DNA of 64,000 nucleotides from assembly GCA_963739615.1 (NCBI GenBank), contig CAVUBD010000028.1:186001-250000 (forward strand), written 5' to 3'. Position 1 is the first letter of the stretch. Each line of letters starts with the position of its first letter. A program made the position numbers and the translations under genes. Origin of the DNA: Palsa-504 sp963739615. Lineage in GTDB: Bacteria > Actinomycetota > Actinomycetes > Streptosporangiales > Streptosporangiaceae. Shown piece by piece: positions 57,481 through 64,000 of this stretch. Below the pieces are notes generated by a model that saw only the letters and a program-made list of their open reading frames with translations, did no database searches and was not told the origin of the DNA.

Positions 57481-57840
57481 ATGAACAAGCTGCGGCTGTT
57501 AAGCCGAGCCATGCCAACCAGTCGGCGCACTACGGCACGGTGCGGTGGCGTCGGGCCGCTGTTCTCGATGAGCCGCCGGAGGGATCCGGAAATGGTCATA
57601 GCTCTGGCCGCGATGGCGGCAGCGGCGCTCGTGCAGGCAATGGTCACTGACGGCTGGGCCACGTTGCCCTGTCCACCGGGGAGGCGGGGGATGAGGCGGG
57701 CCCGGGACCAGTACGCAGCGCTGCTGCCTATCCGCGAGCGGGTGCTGGGCCCCGAACACCCAGAGACCCAGGCCGCCCGAGAAAAGCTGGCCTACTGGGC
57801 AGACGAAGCGGAAGGTGACGTTAGCCGCGGCGAGAAGTAG
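57481..57840 (+). CDS. Hypothetical protein with C-terminal TPR unit
   Basis: 119 residues. A short hydrophobic helix (MVIALAAMAAAALVQAMV) is followed by one TPR_12-like unit (ARDQYAALLPIRERVLGPEHPETQAAREKLAYW), the same kind of repeat as in FxsT. The N-terminal 30 residues look out of frame or non-coding. It may be a remnant of a larger STAND/TPR protein. Ribosome site AGAGGAA at 57470-57476. Confidence 0.5.
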   Translation: MNKLRLLSRAMPTSRRTTARCGGVGPLFSMSRRRDPEMVIALAAMAAAALVQAMVTDGWATLPCPPGRRGMRRARDQYAALLPIRERVLGPEHPETQAAREKLAYWADEAEGDVSRGEK

Positions 57841-57869
57841 CTTCCTGCTGTTTACCGCGCCTGGCTGGG

Positions 57870-58262
57870 TCAGACATGGACGAGGACCAGCCGGGGGTTG
57901 ACTCCGGCGATGTCGGCGGCATCCGAGGTGAGGACAGCGTGGCCTCGCTCGGCCGCGGCCAGGGCCACGTGCACGTCGACGATATCCGGGTGTGAGGTCG
58001 CGCCGATCGTGATGCCGATCTGCTTGGCACGTTCGGCGGTCAGCTCATCGATAATCACCGGGCCGCCCCGGGCGCGGCCCGCGCTGATCAGCCGTCCCGT
58101 GTTGGCCAGGCGCGGACTGTCGCGCCAGACCTGGGCGATGACCGTGCGGGGCAGGACCACTTCCACCGTGCCGTGCCGTGCTTCGTTGAGGATACCCAGC
58201 AGGAGCGGCGACCTGCGCTCCAGAGCGATGAAGGCGCCCGTGTCGAAAACGAATCCCCTCAC
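57870..58262 (-). CDS. PIN-domain toxin (VapC-type)
   Basis: A 130-residue PIN ribonuclease. Acidic residues lie in FVFDTGAFIALE (Asp 7), DIVDVHVA and LTSDAADI. VapC toxins cut tRNA or rRNA and are neutralised by a neighbouring antitoxin. The start overlaps the upstream antitoxin gene stop by four bases, the usual order. Confidence 0.9.
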   Translation of the reverse strand: MRGFVFDTGAFIALERRSPLLLGILNEARHGTVEVVLPRTVIAQVWRDSPRLANTGRLISAGRARGGPVIIDELTAERAKQIGITIGATSHPDIVDVHVALAAAERGHAVLTSDAADIAGVNPRLVLVHV

Positions 58263-58534
58263 GCCGCGTGTCCGGCACTGCTGCTCCGGTGCCTGCGGTA
58301 GGCCTCGTCAGCGGCGGCGAGAGCTTCGGCCAGACGCGCCTTCGCCTCGCCGTCAAGCTCGCCGGCTTCGCGGTGCAACTCGGTAACGACCGCCTCGAGC
58401 TGGGCGCGGGCCTCCAGGAGTTCCAGGCCTTCGGCGATCAGCGCGGACACCGACTCGGCGCGGCCTTCCTCGACTTCGCGGGCGGCCCAGTCGTAGAGTT
58501 CCTGACGGATCGAGACGCCGATTTTTTTGGTCAT
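58259..58534 (-). CDS. Antitoxin of the PIN toxin
   Basis: About 91 residues with an N-terminal ribbon-helix-helix (KKIGVSIRQELYDWAAREVEEG) and a helical tail (GEAKARLAEALAAADEAYRRHR) for toxin binding. I prefer ATG 58534; a start at 58546 adds four residues. It should repress the operon and block the toxin. Confidence 0.8.
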   Translation of the reverse strand: MTKKIGVSIRQELYDWAAREVEEGRAESVSALIAEGLELLEARAQLEAVVTELHREAGELDGEAKARLAEALAAADEAYRRHRSSSAGHAA

Positions 58535-58713
58535 ACCTTGAATCATACTTCCGGTCAGCCCGCAGACCGGCGTTACCCGCTAGTTCGGTCTCTCGTGCGG
58601 AACCGGCGGCTGGGTGACCCGCCTGATAGAGACGAGGGACTCCAGGCCGGCAAAGCCAGAGCCGTATCGCGTCAGTCGCGGCTCCCGCGGCGTGATCGAG
58701 GTGCCAGCCCGCG

Positions 58714-59448
58714 TCAGCGAAAGGCCTGTACGCGGGCGATCAGTCGCAGCAGGGCGGTGGTCAGAGCCGACTTGGCCGCCGGCGCCTGGCCGGCGGCGTC
58801 CATCAGGAAGACGTCCGTCCCGGCCAGGGTGACCAGCGTGTCGTTGCCGGTCGCGGGCAGACCGGTCAGATAGACGGTCTGAACGGCGCGAAACGCCGGA
58901 TAGCGGCCGGCCCTGGTTTTCCGCAGCGATTGCGTGGTCAAGCTCGCCGTCGCTTTACCGGCGGTGGCGGTGACCGACCGGCACCTGGAGGTAAACGCGT
59001 ACAGCCGCTGGTAGAACCAGGCCGCCTGGCCGGAGCTAGAGAACTGGTAGACGGCCTGCTGGTATGACGTGACCCGGTCGCCGAGGGCATCGCCGGCCGC
59101 GGCGGTCTCCCCGAAGCCGGTGTCCGGGAGGCCGTGGAGAAGGTAGGTCGCGCAGCTGAAGGCGGCCAGATTGTATCTGGCCGCAGAATGCTCGAGGCGG
59201 CTGCCTGAGCTGTAAGCGCTCGACTTCTCGACCTTGTAACCGGACCAGAAATACGAGGCAGGCAGCAGAACGGACGCCAGCTGCCTCCCGGTGAGCTGGC
59301 CATTCTGGTACGTCGCCGCTTGGGCCGCAGGCACGATAAGCAATCCGGCGGCCAGCAGAACGGCCGCCGCGGCACCGGCCCTGGCGCGAAAGGACATGGC
59401 GCGAACGAACATGGCGCGAACGAACATCCTGCTACCCCGTTCCGGCAC
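58714..59448 (-). CDS. Secreted protein, PknH-like sensor-domain type
   Basis: About 244 residues: a signal peptide (RAGAAAAVLLAAGLLIVPAAQA), then a domain beginning LTGRQLASVLLPASYF with Cys in SCATYLLHG and SRCRS. This resembles extracellular sensor domains of mycobacterial PknH-type proteins. GTG 59448 is assumed; ATG 59397 or 59412 also fit, since a short repeat (MFVRAMFVRAM) lies at the N-terminus. Function unknown. Confidence 0.65.
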   Translation of the reverse strand: MPERGSRMFVRAMFVRAMSFRARAGAAAAVLLAAGLLIVPAAQAATYQNGQLTGRQLASVLLPASYFWSGYKVEKSSAYSSGSRLEHSAARYNLAAFSCATYLLHGLPDTGFGETAAAGDALGDRVTSYQQAVYQFSSSGQAAWFYQRLYAFTSRCRSVTATAGKATASLTTQSLRKTRAGRYPAFRAVQTVYLTGLPATGNDTLVTLAGTDVFLMDAAGQAPAAKSALTTALLRLIARVQAFR

Positions 59449-59535
59449 GGCTCGTTCTGCCAGACCCTCCGGCGCACCCCGTGCAGCGCCATCAGCGTAG
59501 GATGTAACGCGTCGTGATGGATAGGAAACCGTGAG

Positions 59536-61451
59536 TTATGTCTCGCACTCGTGCGGGCTGGGCGGCACGTCCAGGGCCGGGTTGCGGTCGAAGAACCCGA
59601 ACGGCTTGAGCCAGAACGAGACGATGTCCGAGGGCATCACCGGCCAGTCCTCCGGCCGGGTGATGTGATGGATGCCGAACACGTACCACAGCACCACGTC
59701 GGTGTTCTCGATCGGCCGGTTCGCCGCGCTCCACGCCGGCAGGCCCTCGTCCCGCTCGCTCAGGTTCGGGAAGTCGCCGCAGGGCCAGCGCTCGTCCGGG
59801 CGGTACGGCGTCACCCACAGCGTGTGCCCGATCACCTCGGCCCGCCGGAACGCCGGCGACGCCGGGTCAAGCAACGGCGGGAACGCGGCCGAGGGCACCA
59901 GCTTGTACCCGACCGGGGTGCCCAGCCCGTTCCGCACGTTGTCGTTGACCACCTTCCAGCCGCGCTGGGTGTTCCAGTCGTAGTCCTGGCGCCCCTCGGC
60001 CTCGGTCCGCAACGGGGCACTCGACACCGTCAGGCCCAGCGCGTACGGGTCGTCCGGACCTGCCCGTGCAGGCACCGACTCGCTCATGTAGACGGTGTTG
60101 TCGGTGCCGTCCACGTCTAGGTCGAGCCGCGCCACGATGAAGTGCTGGTGGAATGGCGCGTAGGTGCCGTGGTCGACCAGCGTCCCGGTGCCCGGCGAAC
60201 CGGCAGCGACGTGCGAAGTCACCAGGATCCCTGTAGCGCGGACCTCGCACTCGATGTTGCCGTCCTGGTAGAACCGCCAGTAGACCAGGTACTCGTAGTT
60301 GGCCACGGTGACGTGGAAGGAGACCACCAGCCGCCGGGCCCGCCGGACCTCGGCCCCGGCCCGCTCGTCCACGTGCTTCCACAGGACCCCGCTGTCCTCC
60401 TCGTGGATGCAGATCGCGTTCGCGATCGTGCGCGGCTCGCCGCGGGAGTCGTGCACCACCGCGTCCAGGTAGGTGATCTCGCCCAGGCAGTCGCAGCCGA
60501 GTTCCAGCGAGGTAGTCATGAAGCCCAGGCCCCACTCGCCGATGTCGAACGCGGTCCGGCGGTAGTGGTCCGGGCTGGCGTCGCGGTACGGCACAACCAT
60601 CTCGGCGAACGAGAGCCGGTGCGCCACCGGCCGCAGCCGCCCGCCGTCGCGGAACCCCACCTGGTGCAGCACCAGGCCCTCGCGGTGGTTGAATCCCAGC
60701 CGCAGCTCCCAGCCCTGCCAGCAGAGCAGCCGGCCCTCCATCGTGAAGTCGGCGCCGGAAGGCTGGCGAACCTCCAAAGGCTTGACCGAGCGCAGCGGCA
60801 TGGGGATCAGCCGCGGCAGGTACTCGCCCATCACGTCCGCCAGCGGGCCAGCATCGGCCGCAGCGCCGTCCTCCAGCTCGAGCAGCGTCATGGCGTTCAG
60901 GTCGACGACCGGATGCAGTCCGGTGACGTGATGGGCATAGGGGTTGCCCAGCGCGGATCCCGATACCACACGTCGCACCAGCCGAGCCGCAGGCCCCGGT
61001 AGCGTTCGGGCACCAGCGCGGCCCCGTAGGCCCACATGTCGGTCAGCACCAGGCTCATGTCGGTGATCCCGCGCCGCGCCAGCGCCTCGGCCAGCGCGGG
61101 GTGCTCGCGCAGCATCTGATCGCACTCGTGCCACTCGTCCACCGTCATGTTCGGCTGCCGGCCGGCCAGGTGCTCCCGCGAGACCACGCCGTCCTGCGTC
61201 AGCGACACCACCGCCCGGTAAGCCTGGCCGTCCGCGCGATCCCACCCGACCACGACCGCTTCCCGGCCGGCCACGACCGCTTCCCGGCCGCCGGCCGCCA
61301 GCGCCCCTTTAGCAGGCTCCGCGAGCTCGATCGAGGCGAACCGCCAGCTGTCCCCCGCACCGCGATCCCGTCGCACGATCGCAGCCGCCTGCCGGATCTC
61401 CGCGGCGGTCAGCGGATCCAGCGGATGATCAGCACCAGTATCAGCGGTCAC
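59536..61451 (-). CDS. Copper amine oxidase, one base missing
   Basis: Two frames meet near 60957. The first (from ATG 61451) ends with LRLGWCDVWYR; the second resumes SALGNPYAHHVTGLHPVVDLN. Inserting one base (GAATCC for GATCC) gives WYRESALGNPYAHH and a normal 638 residues. The TPQ-forming Tyr is in TVANYEYLVYW, and copper His ligands are in HQHF and HHITRPEDWPVMP. It oxidises primary amines to aldehydes, releasing ammonia and peroxide. It diverges from a remnant of a PLP decarboxylase gene. Confidence 0.9.
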
Positions 61452-61557
61452 GAACGCCTCCCATCAACGCGGCAAGCCCATCCTGGCCGATCATCAGCGG
61501 TGAAGCCAGATCCGCGGCCCCTTGCGGCGCGCGCGCCGCACGCTCTACGTTTCGGCC

Positions 61558-61810
61558 ATGCACAGTGTGGATCCGACAACGGAGTCGATGATCAGGTCGG
61601 TGCTCGCGTACGCGGAGAACCGGCTGCGGCTGGACCCGGTTCCGCTGGGCGCCCGCCAGGTACGCGCAATGGGCGGACCGCCTGCTGCAGGACCAGGTGG
61701 CCTTCATCCCGCCGTCGGCCTGGGAGGGGGAGACCGTGGCCAGGTTCGCGTTCCTGCACCCGCACACCCCGATGGACCTGGTCCGCCAGATCCTCGACCG
61801 GATGGCCTGA
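61558..61810 (+). pseudogene. Deleted PLP-dependent amino-acid decarboxylase
   Basis: The start (HSVDPTTESMIRSVLAYAENRL) is the N-terminus of aromatic-amino-acid-decarboxylase-like enzymes. A second frame gives YAQWADRLLQDQVAFIPPSAW and RFAFLHPHTPMDLVRQILDRM, the C-terminus. The middle ~380 residues, with the PLP lysine, are gone. The frame also changes at the junction near 61660. Confidence 0.75.
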
Positions 61811-61833
61811 TGCGCCTGACGCTATAGTGGGAT

Positions 61834-62589
61834 GTGGCTTCCAGCGGCGGTGCCCCCCGAACGGTCAGCGCGATCCTGCTCGACGCGGGCGGCGTCCTGG
61901 TCTTCCCCGAACCCGGCCGGGTCCTGCCCCCGCTGACCGCGGCAGGCGTCACGCCCGACCTGGCGACGCTCGAAAAAGCCCACTACCGGGCCATGGCGGT
62001 CCAGGACGCGGCCGCCTCGGCGCCGGTCCGTGACACCTGGTGGCACGAGTACCTGCGCACCTACGTCGTCGCCTGCGGCGTGCCCCCGAACCGGTGCGAG
62101 AAACTGGTCCTGGAGATGGCCGAGGACAAGAGCAGTAGCTGGGCGCACGCCGGCCTCGGGGTCATGGACGGCCTGCGGGCCGTGGCCGCGCTCGGCGTGC
62201 CCCTCGGCGTGGTCTCCAACTCCGACGGCTCGGTCGAGGCCGACCTGCGCCGCCTCGGCATCTGCTACGTCCCGGTCGCCGAGTCCCCCGGCCAACAGGC
62301 GCCAGCCAGCAACTACCCGGGCGTCCCGGTGGGCGTCGTCATCGATTCCGAGGTGGTCGGCGTGGCCAAGCCCGATCCGGCCATCTTCCACATGGCGCTC
62401 AACCTGCTGGGCGTGCCGCCGGCCGGAACCGTCCTGCACGTCGGGGACAGCCTGCGGTATGACGTGGCCGGCGCCCTGGCCGCGGGCCTGCAGCCGGTCC
62501 ACATGGACCCCTACGGTTTCTGCGCCGCGCCGGTCGGCCACCCGCACATCCGCCGCCTGGCCGACCTGCCGTCCCTGATCGGGGGCTGA
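61834..62589 (+). CDS. HAD-family hydrolase
   Basis: A 251-residue HAD enzyme: motif I LLDAGGVL (nucleophile Asp; the second Asp is Gly), motif II VVSNSDGS, Lys in VAKPDPAIFHMAL, and motif IV HVGDSLRYDVAGALAAG. The substrate is unknown. TATAGT (61823-61828) lies five bases before GTG 61834, so the mRNA may begin at the start codon. Confidence 0.88.
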   Translation: MASSGGAPRTVSAILLDAGGVLVFPEPGRVLPPLTAAGVTPDLATLEKAHYRAMAVQDAAASAPVRDTWWHEYLRTYVVACGVPPNRCEKLVLEMAEDKSSSWAHAGLGVMDGLRAVAALGVPLGVVSNSDGSVEADLRRLGICYVPVAESPGQQAPASNYPGVPVGVVIDSEVVGVAKPDPAIFHMALNLLGVPPAGTVLHVGDSLRYDVAGALAAGLQPVHMDPYGFCAAPVGHPHIRRLADLPSLIGG

Positions 62590-62602
62590 CGGGCCGTAAC
62601 CT

Positions 62603-62608
62603 TATAGT
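62603..62608 (+). promoter_or_regulatory. Candidate -10 of proS
   Basis: TATAGT is a good actinomycete -10 about 80 bases before proS; no clear -35 was seen. Confidence 0.35.
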
Positions 62609-62689
62609 CAGTCCCGCCGCGGGGGATAGAGCCGGGGATAGACTACGGCCTCACCGCGGCCACGGCCTGAAAGCAGGAGTCCGAAGAAC

Positions 62690-64000
62690 ATGCGCTGGTC
62701 CAAGATGCACATCCCCACGCTGCGCGACGACCCGGCGGACGCCGGGGCGCCGAGCCACCGCCTGCTGCTGCGGGCCGGCTACATCCGCCAGCTGATGGCC
62801 GGGCATTACTCGCTGCTGCCGCTGGCCCAGCGGGTCCGGCTGAAGGTCATCGGGATCATCCGCGAGGAAATGGACGGGATCGGCGCGCAGGAGATCCTGA
62901 TGCCGGTCATGCACCCGGCCGAGCCGTGGCGCACTAGCGGCCGCTGGGAGCTGATGGGCGACGAGATGTTCCGGCTGAAGGACCGCCGGGGCGCCGACCT
63001 GGCCCTCGGCATGACCCACGAGGAGATCATCTCCACCCTCGCCACCGAGCTCGAGTCCTACCGCGAGCTGCCGCAGCTGTGGTACCAGTTCCAGACCAAG
63101 CTGCGCGACGAGCCGCGGCCCAAGGCCGGCCTGATGCGCACCCGCGAGTTCACGATGAAGGACTCCTACAGCTTCGACCTGGGCCCGGCCGAGCTCGACG
63201 TGTCCTTCAGCGCCCACCGCGACGCCTACGCACGCGCCTTCCGCCGCCTCGGTATCCCGGCCGTCCAGGCGCAGGCCTCCAACGGCACGATGGGCGGCTC
63301 GGACTCCATCGAGTTCGTCTGCCTGTCCCCGACCGGCGAGGACCTCATCATTCACTGCCCGGACTGCGATTATGCGGCCAATATAGAAAAGGCCACATCC
63401 CGTTTGGAAAACATCGATGATTCTTCCGAACGGACATCGGTACTCGCCGCCCCCGAGCCCTTCCCGACCCCGGGCGTACGCACGATCGAGGATCTCGCCT
63501 CCCGGTACGAGGCGCCCGCCGACCGCCAGATCAAGACCCTGGTGTACTTCCTTGACGGCACGCTCACCCTGGTCCTGCTGCGCGGCGACCACGCGCTGCA
63601 CGAGCAGAAGCTCATCGACGCCACCGGGGCGGTCGCGGTCCGCCCGGCGCTGCCCGAGGAGATCCAGGCCGCGCTCGGCGCGCTGCCCGGCAGCCTCGGC
63701 GCGGTCGGCACTCTGTCTGCCAGTTTCGGTGATCACCCGGTGATCGCCGATGAGGCCCTGCGCGGCCGGCGCGGCATGTACACCGGCGCCAACGCCGACG
63801 ACACCCACCTGCGCGGGGTCGACGTCGAGCGGGACATCAACGTCGGGCAGTGGGCTGACCTGCGCGAGGCCGCGGCCGGCGAGGCGTGCGTCAACTGCGG
63901 CCACCCGCTCGAGGTGGAGCGGGGCATCGAGGTCGGCCACATCTTCAAGCTCGGCTACAAGTTCAGCAACGCCATCGGGATCAGCGTGTCCGGCCCGGAC
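62690..64000 (+). CDS. proS: Prolyl-tRNA synthetase, partial (3' end beyond window)
   Basis: The 437 codons present cover the N-terminal class II catalytic motifs (RWSKMHIPTLRDD, LALGMTHEE, TREFTMKDSYSF) and the YbaK-like editing insertion (around residues 225-390). It attaches proline to tRNA(Pro) and edits Ala-tRNA. ATG 62690 has AGGAG 11 bases upstream, slightly far. The frame is open at the right edge. Confidence 0.96.
   Translation, partial: MRWSKMHIPTLRDDPADAGAPSHRLLLRAGYIRQLMAGHYSLLPLAQRVRLKVIGIIREEMDGIGAQEILMPVMHPAEPWRTSGRWELMGDEMFRLKDRRGADLALGMTHEEIISTLATELESYRELPQLWYQFQTKLRDEPRPKAGLMRTREFTMKDSYSFDLGPAELDVSFSAHRDAYARAFRRLGIPAVQAQASNGTMGGSDSIEFVCLSPTGEDLIIHCPDCDYAANIEKATSRLENIDDSSERTSVLAAPEPFPTPGVRTIEDLASRYEAPADRQIKTLVYFLDGTLTLVLLRGDHALHEQKLIDATGAVAVRPALPEEIQAALGALPGSLGAVGTLSASFGDHPVIADEALRGRRGMYTGANADDTHLRGVDVERDINVGQWADLREAAAGEACVNCGHPLEVERGIEVGHIFKLGYKFSNAIGISVSGPD

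Overview
The window is very GC-rich DNA with the gene order and small-gene repertoire of a filamentous actinomycete, probably Streptosporangiales or a relative. Pointers are rpsO with an Actino-pnp RNA leader, pnp, a PepR-type M16 peptidase and dapB in a row; an AfsR/SARP regulator; Pnkp/Hen1 RNA repair; an FxSxx-COOH peptide system; DUF397 and DUF1707 proteins; and many GTG starts. The species cannot be named from the sequence.

Layout. 0.2-12 kb: an orphan LigD polymerase domain, a DUF2461 protein, a decayed CopA-type metal ATPase, a DUF1707/LiaF-like envelope protein, an NTF2/APH/methyltransferase cluster, a large SARP-AAA regulator divergent from a cupin, an SDR oxidoreductase and DNA polymerase IV. 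12.1-23 kb: an AT-richer accessory island. It carries a tiny FxsA-like precursor peptide, a radical SAM/SPASM maturase (fxsB) and an HExxH peptide hydroxylase on the + strand. Converging on these is a minus-strand operon of a cyclase-like/trypsin-like/effector-associated protein, a VMAP-C protein and FxsT (SAV_2336, NB-ARC, TPR). I read it as a peptide-modification module joined to an NTPase-based conflict or signalling system. 23.1-27.4 kb: a TetR remnant, then hen1 (frame broken inside a GCAA repeat) and pnkp, an RNA-repair pair. 27.5-31.3 kb: an autoregulated, apparently leaderless merR with an aldo/keto reductase, then a FUSC transporter.

31.4-38.5 kb: rpsO, pnp, M16 peptidase, dapB and small genes. 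38.5-41 kb: alkylation-damage repair (ogt and ada-alkA), possibly one fused gene joined by a minisatellite. 41-47.7 kb: a PHP phosphoesterase and an NfeD/SPFH membrane pair flanked by two paralogous proteins that share a helical domain. 47.9-56.4 kb: menA, a GNAT enzyme, ilvD, a NERD protein, an amidase, a penicillin-acylase-family hydrolase and a membrane protein. 56.4-62.6 kb: small proteins, a VapBC-type toxin-antitoxin pair, a secreted protein, a copper amine oxidase divergent from a decarboxylase remnant, and a HAD hydrolase. The window ends inside proS.

Caution: at least seven genes, including housekeeping pnp, are interrupted by what looks like a single missing or extra base. Many of these may be sequencing or assembly errors, so each frameshift should be checked in reads before it is interpreted biologically. 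No rRNA, tRNA, CRISPR or transposase gene was seen.
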